A DNA stretch of 14,759 nt from UBA8886 sp963578705 (GCA_963578705.1 CAUZDT010000031.1:1-14759), one strand, 5' to 3'; shown: positions 7,602 to 14,618, counted from the stretch's first letter. Notes: a model not told the origin generated them from the letters alone. Made by a program: numbers and translations.

Positions 7602-8151
7602 TATTGAGGTAATTCCAGAGCCATTTCCGCACGTGGTCGTCCGCGACTTCCTCGACCTCGACGCTGTCGCGGGCGAGCTGGAGTGGCTGGCCGGGCAGGA
7701 ATTCGAGCCGGGCGAGGCCGACTTGTTCAGCCACTCCTCGACGCGCGAGCTGGGTGCAGCCTCGCAATTGGCGGGGCTGCGCGGAGCGCTGGGCGACCCC
7801 GCCTGGCGTTCCCGGGTGGCGGCGGCGTTCGACACGCCCCCGCTGCGCAGCCTCGACCTCGCTGCCTACGTCTACGTGCAGGGCGATTTCCTGCTGCCGC
7901 ACGACGATCGTGTCGAAGGACGGCAGGTCGCTTGGTCGCTGCACCTGACGCGTGGGTTGCGCGAGCAGGACGGCGGCGCGCTCGAGCTGTTCGACACGGC
8001 CGGCGACGTCGCCGGCCGTGTCGTGAAGCGTATCGCCCCCGAGTTCAACTCGCTGGTGCTGTTCCGCGTCTCGCCGCAGTCGTGGCACCAGGTTGTGGAA
8101 GTCGTCGGTGAGGTGCAGCGGCTGACGGTGACGGGGTGGTATCATGGCTGA
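7588..8151 (+). CDS. 2OG-Fe(II) oxygenase, OGFOD1/Tpa1-like catalytic domain (predicted prolyl hydroxylase)
   Basis: This 187-residue protein resembles the N-terminal catalytic double-stranded beta-helix domain of OGFOD1 (human), Tpa1 (yeast) and Sudestada1 (fly), which hydroxylate a proline of ribosomal protein uS12 (RPS23) using Fe(II), O2 and 2-oxoglutarate. Recalled family features that match are the PFPHVVVRDF opening, LLPHDDRVEGRQ with His105 and Asp107 as iron ligands, a GGALELFD strand, FNSLVLFRVSPQSWHQV with distal His167, and RLTVTGWYHG with Arg178 as 2-oxoglutarate ligand, 11 residues after His167. ATG 7588 was chosen because the family similarity starts a few residues after it; the upstream in-frame stretch is Arg-rich shadow sequence inside the hydrolase gene. 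It overlaps the hydrolase by 14 nt and the next gene by 8 nt. The fold and catalytic residues are well supported. The uS12 substrate is inference from family. Confidence 0.88.
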   Translation: MRSHNIEVIPEPFPHVVVRDFLDLDAVAGELEWLAGQEFEPGEADLFSHSSTRELGAASQLAGLRGALGDPAWRSRVAAAFDTPPLRSLDLAAYVYVQGDFLLPHDDRVEGRQVAWSLHLTRGLREQDGGALELFDTAGDVAGRVVKRIAPEFNSLVLFRVSPQSWHQVVEVVGEVQRLTVTGWYHG

Positions 8152-8701
8152 ATCCCCCATAGTCTCCGCGTGGCGCGAGCCAGCGGCACTCGCCGCCGTC
8201 AGCGAGCAACTGGCGCGCGAGCGCGTCGTCCAGCTCTCCGGCTTCTTCACCGAGCCGCTGCCGGAGCCGCCCGCCGGGCAGCTCGCGCGCGAAGAGCGGC
8301 CCGGCTTCGCAGTCCGCGAAACCGGGCCGCCGCTGCTCGTCGACTTCTGGCGCTTGCCCGTGCTGGCAGAGTGGCTGGCGCGCGCGACCGGCACGCGCTG
8401 GGATCTGCGCGACTGCCGTTACGAGCGCTACGGCCCGGGTGACTACTCGCTGCTGCATGACGCGGAGGGAGAGGGCGAGCGGCTGCTGCTCGCCCTCGAT
8501 CTGACGCGGCGACCACAGGTGCTACTCGGTGGCTTCCACATTTTTAGCTTCGCCGATGGGGCGCAGGCGACCTGCGAGCGCGAGACCGGCGCACTGCTGC
8601 TGGCGCGGCTCGGCGCTGGCGACCTGGATTGCGTACGCTACGTCAGCCAGCTCTCGCACGGAGCGGTACGATTAGAGTGCGCACACTTCGAGCTAAGCTG
8701 A
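8144..8701 (+). CDS. OGFOD1/Tpa1-like C-terminal (non-catalytic) domain as a separate protein
   Basis: This 185-residue protein resembles the second double-stranded beta-helix domain of OGFOD1/Tpa1 (the Ofd1/Tpa1 C-terminal domain family). Matching features are the entry WREPAALAAVSEQLARE followed by a Val-Val-Gln-Leu-x-x-Phe-Phe strand, a LARATG/W helix-strand, RYERYGPGDYSLLHD, LLLALDLT, GGFHIFSF and the late VRYVSQLSHG strand. It has no HxD...H iron set (only His105-Asp106 in adjacent positions), as expected for the non-catalytic domain. In eukaryotes this domain is fused to the catalytic one; here it begins in another frame with ATG 8144, overlapping the catalytic gene's stop (8149-8151). 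The pair would act as a two-subunit version of the enzyme. A frameshift splitting one gene is an alternative, but the overlap sits exactly at the domain boundary. Confidence 0.8.
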   Translation: MAESPIVSAWREPAALAAVSEQLARERVVQLSGFFTEPLPEPPAGQLAREERPGFAVRETGPPLLVDFWRLPVLAEWLARATGTRWDLRDCRYERYGPGDYSLLHDAEGEGERLLLALDLTRRPQVLLGGFHIFSFADGAQATCERETGALLLARLGAGDLDCVRYVSQLSHGAVRLECAHFELS

Positions 8702-8766
8702 AGTTGTAAAAATGGGGTTTGCCGGGCGACGCTACTAGCACAGCTAGCGCCGCTCACGGCAGGGGT

Positions 8767-8787
8767 GGGGCGGCTGTGGGCCGCCCC
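8767..8787. terminator. GC-rich hairpin between convergent genes
   Basis: GGGGCGGC (8767-8774) and GCCGCCCC (8780-8787) form a perfect 8-bp stem with a 5-nt loop, followed on the plus strand by TGTTT. It lies in the 111-bp gap between two convergent genes and could end transcription from either side. The T-run is short, so activity is uncertain. The rest of the 8702-8812 gap shows no gene. Confidence 0.5.
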
Positions 8788-8812
8788 TGTTTGGCTGTTC
8801 AGCCCGTTAGGT

Positions 8813-9313
8813 CTATGACAGCGGGGTGTCGTAGCCGATGGTGTCGCCGGTGGGCTCGAACTTGAGACGGAACTTGTAGTCGTCTACCGAGTTCGTGTTC
8901 TCGAGGTCTGAGCCGGATTCACCGGGGTGGACCTCGAACTTGTCGCCCGGGCTCAGCTTGCCATCGAAGTCGTTGTCGACGAAGATGACGCCCTTGCCCT
9001 CACCGGCATAATAGCCGTAGACTTCCGATACCAGGCCATCACTGACAGTGTTGCCCTGGATGTCCAGCAGGTACCAGTGGACCGAGTTCACCGAGACTTG
9101 CGGGTTCAGCTTGATCATTTCTACGATCCAGACGTTCCCTGAGGTCTTGGTTGCCATGGTGCTACCGGTCGGCGCGTTCTTAGTGGTGCCACCCAGGAAG
9201 CTGGAGGCCCACACATACAGCACAGCGGCCAGCACGACCGTAATTGCGACCATCAGGATGACCGCAATCACAGGTGAAACCGCCTGCTCATCGTTCACAA
9301 TTCTACGTTTCAT
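8813..9313 (-). CDS. Archaeal type IV pilin (DUF1628-like N-terminus) with EF-hand-like loop
   Basis: This is a 166-residue archaeal pilin precursor. The N-terminus is MKRRIVNDEQ followed by AVSPVIAVILMVAITVVLAAVLYVW, the classic archaeal pilin signature: a basic leader, a probable prepilin peptidase cut near residue 10-12, and the assembly helix. The body is beta-rich and acidic. Residues 113-124 read D-N-D-F-D-G-K-L-S-P-G-D, with ligand spacing 1-3-5-12, Gly at 6 and a hydrophobic residue at 8, as in an EF-hand calcium loop. ATG 9313 was chosen over the longer frame because it starts the conserved leader and has GAGGA seven bases upstream. It is probably a substrate of the pilus machine at 1-4702, though it lies in a separate unit. 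A short 5'-leader with a tetraloop hairpin precedes it. Confidence 0.9.
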   Translation of the reverse strand: MKRRIVNDEQAVSPVIAVILMVAITVVLAAVLYVWASSFLGGTTKNAPTGSTMATKTSGNVWIVEMIKLNPQVSVNSVHWYLLDIQGNTVSDGLVSEVYGYYAGEGKGVIFVDNDFDGKLSPGDKFEVHPGESGSDLENTNSVDDYKFRLKFEPTGDTIGYDTPLS

Positions 9314-9320
9314 GGTTATG

Positions 9321-9325
9321 TCCTC
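9321..9325 (-). promoter_or_regulatory. Ribosome binding site of the pilin gene
   Basis: GAGGA on the minus strand ends seven bases before ATG 9313. It supports this start over longer in-frame options and marks this gene as having a leader, unlike the apparently leaderless neighbours. Confidence 0.6.
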
Positions 9326-9338
9326 TGCCCGAAGGCAG
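9325..9338 (-). promoter_or_regulatory. UUCG-tetraloop hairpin in the pilin 5' leader
   Basis: The minus strand reads CTGCC-TTCG-GGCAG: a 5-bp stem closed by the exceptionally stable C(UUCG)G loop. It abuts the Shine-Dalgarno and, from the TATA position, would lie at the extreme 5' end of the mRNA. Such a hairpin could protect the transcript or tune initiation; the role is inferred. Confidence 0.6.
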
Positions 9339-9360
9339 GTATCAGGGATGTTTGTCGCCC

Positions 9361-9369
9361 GATATATAC
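9361..9369 (-). promoter_or_regulatory. TATA box for the pilin gene
   Basis: GTATATATC on the minus strand is centred about 26 bp before position 9339, predicting a leader of about 25 nt containing the hairpin and ribosome binding site. It is the most AT-rich block in the 86-bp gap and matches an archaeal TATA box well. Confidence 0.6.
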
Positions 9370-9399
9370 GTTGCGCCCGCGCCCCCGACGATAGCCGCT

Positions 9400-9903
9400 T
9401 CAGCCGCGCCGCAGCACGAATGTCGCAGCCAGTGCCAGGATTCCGGTCAGCGCGACGCCGCCCCATGCCAGTTGCAGCGCCCATTCGGGCGTCGCCTCCT
9501 CGTCCTCGGCGTGGATTGGCGGTGGCCGCACGACTGTTTCGTAGCTGGCCCAGACCGAGTCATCCTCGCCGGCGAAAGTGACGCTGAATTCCACCTCGCC
9601 CTCGCCCAGCTCGTGTGCGTCGGCGAGCGCCTGCCAGAAGAAGCTCCAGCCGTCATCCGAGGCGCCGAATTGCAGCTCGTGCGCCTCGCCTTCGCCGAAC
9701 TCGTTGACGGCGGAGAGCGAGCCGTTTGTGGTCGTGATTGTGACCCCCGTCACCGCGCCGGGGTCGCTCACCGTGAGCGTGACTTCGTACACTTCGCCGA
9801 GGGCGTAGTCGAGCGGCAGTCCGTCGACGCGGTAGGTTGCTTCGCCGTGGGCTGCCGTGGCGACGAGCAGCAGCACCAGTGTGCTGTAGAGAACTCGCAT
9901 CAT
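9400..9903 (-). CDS. Secreted, C-terminally membrane-anchored small beta-domain protein (Reeler-like?)
   Basis: This 167-residue protein has a signal peptide (MMRVLYSTLVLLLVATAAHG, residues 1-20), one extracellular beta-sandwich-like domain (about 22-125) with YEVTLTVSDPGAVTGVTITT, a WSFFW strand and GEVEFSVTFAGEDD, then an acidic linker and a membrane helix near 144-164 ending in RRG. The pattern resembles Reeler or 'choice-of-anchor' surface domains, but only loosely. The message is probably leaderless: a TTATATA box is centred about 26 bp upstream of ATGATG; either Met may be used. It lies between a pilin gene and the winged-helix regulator on the same strand. Function unknown; a cell-surface location is well supported. 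Confidence 0.78.
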   Translation of the reverse strand: MMRVLYSTLVLLLVATAAHGEATYRVDGLPLDYALGEVYEVTLTVSDPGAVTGVTITTTNGSLSAVNEFGEGEAHELQFGASDDGWSFFWQALADAHELGEGEVEFSVTFAGEDDSVWASYETVVRPPPIHAEDEEATPEWALQLAWGGVALTGILALAATFVLRRG

Positions 9904-9922
9904 CTGGTCGATTTAGTTCCCC

Positions 9923-9929
9923 TATATAA
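9923..9929 (-). promoter_or_regulatory. TATA box for the secreted anchored protein gene
   Basis: TTATATA on the minus strand, right after the regulator's stop codon, is centred about 25 bp before ATG 9903. This predicts leaderless transcription independent of the upstream regulator gene. Confidence 0.58.
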
Positions 9930-9932
9930 TGT

Positions 9933-10592
9933 TCAGCGGGCGAGCCCGCGCTCTTCGAGCCCCGCCAGCAGCAGCCGCACCTCGGCTTCGCGCAGCCCCA
10001 GCGCGGCGGCGGCGCCCTCGATGGTGTAGCTCGGGTTCTGTAGCATGTGGTGCAGCAGTCGCCGTTCGTCGTAGCTGCAGTCTGCCTTGCGGCTGCAGCG
10101 CCCCACCTCGCGGTTCAGCTCGCTGATTAGCGCCAGCAGCTGCTGCCGCTTCTGTTCGTGGTCCCGCAGCGAGTGGCGCAAGTCCTCGCCGACACGCGCC
10201 AGCAGGTCCATGCGTGCGCTCGGCTCCATGTTGCGCGCCTCGGCGATGGCGCTGCGGATGCGCAGCTGCTCGGTGCTCAGCTCGGCGTCCTCGGCCATCG
10301 GCGCCGCCTGCTCGCGGAAGGTCGTCGGTCCGACATCGATATGCAGCGAGACCGAGCGCGAAGCGCGGTAGACGCGCCGGTTGGGGCCGCGGTCGCTCGG
10401 CTCGTCGCGCGAGGCGACCATGCCGTGCTCCTCGAGGATCCGCAGGTGTTTGACCACCGCCTGCTGGCTGACGTCGATTTCGCGCGACAGCTGTAGCGGG
10501 TAGAGCCGCTCGCGGGAGAGCAGCTGCAGGATGCGCCGCCGCGTCGGGTTCTCGAGCAAATAGAACAGGTTGTCGATTTCCTCCAGTGACAT
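9933..10592 (-). CDS. Winged-helix transcriptional regulator (ArsR-type N-terminus, COG1777-like)
   Basis: This 219-residue cytoplasmic DNA-binding protein has an N-terminal ArsR-like winged helix (about 8-65): LLENPTRRRILQLLSRER, then the recognition helix SQQAVVKHLRILEEHG and a wing near RGPNRRVYR. A charged helical middle (about 100-165, possible coiled coil for dimerisation) follows. A second small HTH-like region (about 172-217) contains YTIEGAAAALGLREAEVRLLLAGLEE. This two-part layout fits predicted archaeal regulators of COG1777. ATG 10592 has a strong GGAGGTT ribosome binding site. Its promoter segment is the same 119-bp repeat that precedes the large surface protein gene, so both may be co-regulated, possibly by this protein itself. 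Target genes are not known. Confidence 0.88.
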   Translation of the reverse strand: MSLEEIDNLFYLLENPTRRRILQLLSRERLYPLQLSREIDVSQQAVVKHLRILEEHGMVASRDEPSDRGPNRRVYRASRSVSLHIDVGPTTFREQAAPMAEDAELSTEQLRIRSAIAEARNMEPSARMDLLARVGEDLRHSLRDHEQKRQQLLALISELNREVGRCSRKADCSYDERRLLHHMLQNPSYTIEGAAAALGLREAEVRLLLAGLEERGLAR

Positions 10593-10595
10593 ATC

Positions 10596-10602
10596 AACCT
10601 CC
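10596..10602 (-). promoter_or_regulatory. Ribosome binding site of the winged-helix regulator
   Basis: GGAGGTT on the minus strand ends three bases before ATG 10592, a strong Shine-Dalgarno that fixes the start. Confidence 0.65.
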
Positions 10603-10622
10603 GGTTGTCTACTGCATGTTGT

Positions 10623-10741
10623 AATGCGCTTTAAAAGGCTGCGTCAGCTTTCAGGAGGGGGCGGGCCGGCCTGTCCGCAGTTGGGGCAGTGAAGCGTCTC
10701 TCCGTCGGGAGCGAAGATGGTACCGCACCCGTTGCAAAGAA
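10623..10741 (-). repeat. 119-bp direct repeat, copy 1 (surface-protein tail plus promoter)
   Basis: Bases 10623-10741 match 14641-14759 with a single difference (C at 10642, T at 14660); the last 99 bases are identical. The repeat covers the final zinc-ribbon codons, the stop codon and the TTTTAAA promoter box, and ends just downstream of that box. It therefore joins the 3' end of one gene to the promoter of the next. Confidence 0.95.
10630..10636 (-). promoter_or_regulatory. TATA box for the winged-helix regulator
   Basis: TTTTAAA on the minus strand predicts a start near 10607 and a leader of about 15 nt carrying GGAGGTT. The same box with identical flanks sits upstream of the large surface-protein gene. 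Confidence 0.6.
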
Positions 10742-13700
10742 GTTCCCCGTCGGCGGCTGTGAAGGGCGACACGACGCCCGTCAGCACCGGCGTGGAGGCC
10801 ACGGGCGGCGGCCGGGTGAACCACCAAGCCGCCGCTCCGCCGCCGATAATGGCTACCGCCACGCCCGCCAGCAGTAGCGTTGGGATTCCGCCCCCGCCCC
10901 CAGTCTCGCCATCGCCTGTCGGTGGCTGGACCGCCGGCGTCAGGTCGACCGTCGCCTCGACCGCGGGCGAGGGCTGCCCCCTGCGGTCGACCGCCACGAC
11001 GCGGTAAATCCAGAGCTGTTCGCCCGGCGGCTGGTCGACGTGCGTCAGGTACCCCTCGCTGTGGGCGAGCGTCGCGAGCAGGTCGCCGGTGGCGTTGGGT
11101 GAATTCTTGCGGATGACGCGATACTCGACCACGTCGTCCGAGGCTGAATAGAGGAACCGCAGCTGCGCCGTCCCATCGGGCGCCAGCGTCAGCTGGAAGC
11201 TGCGCGGGGCAGAGGGCGGGGTGCGGTCAACCAGCGTCGCAGTATCGTAGCCGCTCCAGGCGATGGTAATCGACTCCCCCTCGGTCGGCAGGTAGCCGCT
11301 CGCGCCGTTGCCGAAATGGATGGTGGCGGTCGCCGCGTCGTAGTAGAACTGGCTGCTGAGAACCATCCCCGGCGCGTCGCTGCGCGCCAGCTCCGTCAGC
11401 CCGGCGCGCACGCTGAGCTGCGGGTCGCCCTGCTGGACGATAGCGGGGAGCGGCAGCTGAAACGACTGCCCTGGCCCCCCGCCGCCGCTGTAGCTGGCGG
11501 TGAGCGCGCCGCGGTCGGCGACATTGCCCGCCGCGTCGACTGGCGTGTAGCGGAAGAAGTAGGCGTAGCCGTCATCAAGCGGGAAATCGTGCGATTGTGT
11601 CGAGTTCCAGCTGCCGAGCTCCTGCCACGCCCAGATGGTGGTCAGCAGCTGCTCCTCGGCAATCCGCGTGTAGCTCAGGTTGTAGCTGCTGGCGTTGTCC
11701 TGCGATGGCAGCAACGTCACGGCCAGCGCGCCGGTCAGCGGCTCCAGCGGCGCGAGCGTCCCCGATGGGGGCGAGGTGTCGATGACCACGCTGATTTGCG
11801 GCTCCGCGGGAACGCCACGGTTGTCCGCGCCATCGCGCGCGATGACGCGGAAGGCGTGGCTGCCGTCGGCCGTGATATAGTAGTCGAAGCGCGTCTCGAG
11901 CGAGTCGGCCAGCAGCGTCTCCCACGCTCCGCCGTTAAACGAATGTTGCAGGTCGTAGCCCGCAAGGTCGCTGGCGCTGCTCTCCCAGCTCAGCTCGAGG
12001 TAGTCGGTGCTGAGCAGTGCGCCGGCCGGGTTGCTGGAAACGGCGACCGCCGGCGGGGTCGTGTCGACCAGCGTCTCTGTGTCATTGCGTCCTGTCTTGT
12101 CCTCCAGTAGTCCATCATCATCCAGTCCGGTTGACCGGAACTGGAAGCTGCGCCCGTCCTCACCCAAATCAAACTCTACGCTCCCGTTGCTGAGTGGTTC
12201 GTACTTTTCTGTCGATTCATTAAATGTGGCGTTGAACACCTGCCATACCTGCCATTCTTCCCAGCCACCACTACCGTTGTCTCGACGGTACTCGACAGTT
12301 ACCATGATGGTGTCGTTGCCGAGCACCTCGTCAAGGTGATACCAGCCGGCCACTTCCCACCCTACCTGGAACGATGTCGAGTTGACGAGTGGATCTGTTA
12401 TAGCCTCCGTAATAGGACGTAGTGTGTCAGGCACGACATAGAGCAGTGCAGTCAGCTCAATCCATCTAGTGAGTTGTTCGGTCGAGTTGCGCGAGGTAAC
12501 GGTGACGTTGAAGCCACCGCGCGCGTCCTCCTCGATGAGGTCGCGCATGGTGACGTTTAGGTAGCCAATGGCGCCGCCATCGTAGAGCGCAACCACCTCG
12601 ACGGTGTAGTTCAGAATGGTGAAGTTGTGCGTGTCGTTGTTCGTGATTACGAGGCCATAGGTGTCGCGGACGTTGCCGTTGTTGGTAATCCAGATTTCAA
12701 AGGTGTAGTTAGTGTCGTCCGGGATTGGTTTGTTGGTAATGGGGGCCCAGAGTGAGAAGTTGTAGTTGGGCAGCACCTCGACCACCAGCCCCAGTTCGGG
12801 TTCGCTGAAGTTCCAGGCGCTGTAGCGCGCCTTGACCGCCAGCAGCTCGAAGTCAAGCCACTGCTCCCCGTCACCGCCCTGGTAGGTTGAGTCGCGTCCC
12901 GCGACCGCCAGCAGGTTGTCGCCGGATTGCAGCCAGTCCCGCTCGACCTCGAGCACCATGCTCCAGTATTCCGCATCGCCCCTGTAGCAGCTGCCGCTGT
13001 AGCTGAAGCAGTCCCGGATGAGTTGCTCGTTGAGGTATGCCCTGAAGTAGTTGGTGTACGTCACCCTGAACTGCAGCCGCGTGAAGTCGAGGTCGCCGGT
13101 GTCGTTGAACCAGTGACGCGTCGCGATGTAGTCGTTCTCGCCGCTGCTGCCATTGATGTCGGTTGTCTCCCAATCAGTTCCGTGGTCGATGCCGTCGACG
13201 CTGCCGCGCCCGAACGGCGCTGCACCGGTCGACCAGCTGGTGTCGTTGAAGCCATATTCGTAATAGTTGTCCGGGAAGACGGTCGCGTTCGAGATGTAAT
13301 AACGGTATTCGGTGGCGGCCACCGCGCCGCTGGCGACGATGGTCGTCGCCACCTCCGAGTGGTATTGTGAGGTTATGACCGGGATAAGGGTGAAATTCCC
13401 TGCGCGCGCGCGGTCGCCGACCGTCAGCGAGATGTTGCAAATAGTCGACTCGCCCGGTTGCAGGTGCAGCACCTGCGGTTGCAGCACCAGACCCCAGTCA
13501 TTCGGGACTCCTGCTACCGATATAGTGAAATTGTCCTCGACGTCACCGGTGTTGGTGACGTTGAGCGCGAAGGTGACGGTCTCGCTCATGTTGGCGCGAG
13601 CCTCGACGCGGTCGAGGCTCGCGTTCCAGGCGTAGTAACCGACGTGCAGCGTCCGCTCGAGCGTATTGTTATCCTCATTGCTTTCGTTAACGACACCGCC

Positions 13701-14618
13701 GGCGTCGGCCGTGGCGACGAGGGTGAAGTCCCCGAGCGCTTCCGGGGTCCAGTAGAATATGTTCATGACCGTCGCGTTGGGTGCCAGCTCCGCGATAGTG
13801 GCGTTGCCGAGTTCCTCGCCATCGATTGCCAGCGTGACGCTGAAGTTCTCAGCGGTTTCATTTCCCACGTTGGAAGTGATCACCATCATCCACAGGTCAT
13901 CGCCCAGGACAATCGGGTTTTCCCTCCAGGACTGGACATTCACGATGAGCTCGGCATCGAGCCACTGTTCGCCGTCACCGCCACCCCAGGTGCTGTCTAT
14001 TCCCAGGATGGCAAGCACGTTTTCACCCTCAACCAGCCAGTTCGGGTTGGGGCCCGACTCGGGGCTTCCGTCATAGGTCATTTCATGGTTCCAGTATTCG
14101 GCGTCGTTCTCGCCGCACCCCCAGCCACAGTTTCGAATGAGGTTCCCGTTCAGGTAGGCGGTGTAGTAGTTGTTGTAGGCCAAGTTCAGGGTTGCACTGA
14201 TTACATCATACTCATCATTATAAGTAAAGTGATGGCGGACAATAAGATAGTCATTCAGCCCCTCCTCGGTTTGCCAGAACGTTCCGGGATTACCACCACC
14301 TATGTCCCCGTTACCGAAGGGCGCCGCTCCCGAATTCCAGCCCTCGTCTTCAAAATTCTTTGCATACCAGTTCTCAGGGAGACACCTCTGTTCATCGCAG
14401 TCATCGTTATCATCATCGAAAAAACTGTACTTGTACATCGTGGAGTCATCCTTCCCGCTCTGGACGATGGTAACAGGATCTCCCGTCTCAAAGTCGTTGG
14501 TGTAGTCCAGAGAGGTAATAGTCAGGTCCACCCCTTCACCGGAAGCCTCGAAGGCAGCCAGAGAAAACAGAAACGCAAGTGCCAATGTCGCGAGTGATTT
14601 TTTGAGAGTCTGGTGCAT
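10644..14618 (-). CDS. Large membrane-anchored surface protein: jelly-roll repeats, CARDB, Ig-like domains, zinc-ribbon tail
   Basis: This protein has 1,324 residues from ATG 14618; GTG 14627 adds three residues but lies at or before the predicted transcript start. Order: signal peptide (about 1-27); jelly-roll domain 1 (about 60-230); a CARDB-like domain (about 232-326, ending VNESNEDNNTL); a NEW3-like domain (about 330-430); jelly-roll domain 2 (about 437-600); several Ig/FN3-like domains (about 600-1225, with two VDTTPP/VDRTPP-type starts); a Gly-rich linker; membrane helix (about 1244-1267); cytoplasmic tail with a CxxC-CxxC zinc ribbon (Cys1295, 1298, 1311, 1314). More than 30 N-x-S/T sequons lie in the ectodomain, fitting N-glycosylation. 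The jelly-roll domains share FDDxSWSxGAAPFG-like and GGDGEQWLD motifs and resemble carbohydrate-binding folds. A receptor, adhesin or S-layer-associated role is inferred; no enzyme motif was seen. Confidence 0.88.
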   Translation of the reverse strand: MHQTLKKSLATLALAFLFSLAAFEASGEGVDLTITSLDYTNDFETGDPVTIVQSGKDDSTMYKYSFFDDDNDDCDEQRCLPENWYAKNFEDEGWNSGAAPFGNGDIGGGNPGTFWQTEEGLNDYLIVRHHFTYNDEYDVISATLNLAYNNYYTAYLNGNLIRNCGWGCGENDAEYWNHEMTYDGSPESGPNPNWLVEGENVLAILGIDSTWGGGDGEQWLDAELIVNVQSWRENPIVLGDDLWMMVITSNVGNETAENFSVTLAIDGEELGNATIAELAPNATVMNIFYWTPEALGDFTLVATADAGGVVNESNEDNNTLERTLHVGYYAWNASLDRVEARANMSETVTFALNVTNTGDVEDNFTISVAGVPNDWGLVLQPQVLHLQPGESTICNISLTVGDRARAGNFTLIPVITSQYHSEVATTIVASGAVAATEYRYYISNATVFPDNYYEYGFNDTSWSTGAAPFGRGSVDGIDHGTDWETTDINGSSGENDYIATRHWFNDTGDLDFTRLQFRVTYTNYFRAYLNEQLIRDCFSYSGSCYRGDAEYWSMVLEVERDWLQSGDNLLAVAGRDSTYQGGDGEQWLDFELLAVKARYSAWNFSEPELGLVVEVLPNYNFSLWAPITNKPIPDDTNYTFEIWITNNGNVRDTYGLVITNNDTHNFTILNYTVEVVALYDGGAIGYLNVTMRDLIEEDARGGFNVTVTSRNSTEQLTRWIELTALLYVVPDTLRPITEAITDPLVNSTSFQVGWEVAGWYHLDEVLGNDTIMVTVEYRRDNGSGGWEEWQVWQVFNATFNESTEKYEPLSNGSVEFDLGEDGRSFQFRSTGLDDDGLLEDKTGRNDTETLVDTTPPAVAVSSNPAGALLSTDYLELSWESSASDLAGYDLQHSFNGGAWETLLADSLETRFDYYITADGSHAFRVIARDGADNRGVPAEPQISVVIDTSPPSGTLAPLEPLTGALAVTLLPSQDNASSYNLSYTRIAEEQLLTTIWAWQELGSWNSTQSHDFPLDDGYAYFFRYTPVDAAGNVADRGALTASYSGGGGPGQSFQLPLPAIVQQGDPQLSVRAGLTELARSDAPGMVLSSQFYYDAATATIHFGNGASGYLPTEGESITIAWSGYDTATLVDRTPPSAPRSFQLTLAPDGTAQLRFLYSASDDVVEYRVIRKNSPNATGDLLATLAHSEGYLTHVDQPPGEQLWIYRVVAVDRRGQPSPAVEATVDLTPAVQPPTGDGETGGGGGIPTLLLAGVAVAIIGGGAAAWWFTRPPPVASTPVLTGVVSPFTAADGELLCNGCGTIFAPDGETLHCPNCGQAGPPPPES

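Noticed and set aside
7270..8394. 374-codon minus-strand frame over the hydrolase/oxygenase genes
   Set aside because: Arg/Ala/Pro-rich shadow across three well-supported plus-strand genes.
13458..14597. 379-codon open frame on the plus strand opposite the surface-protein gene
   Set aside because: Antisense shadow of a gene with clear signal peptide and domain motifs; its product has no recognisable family.
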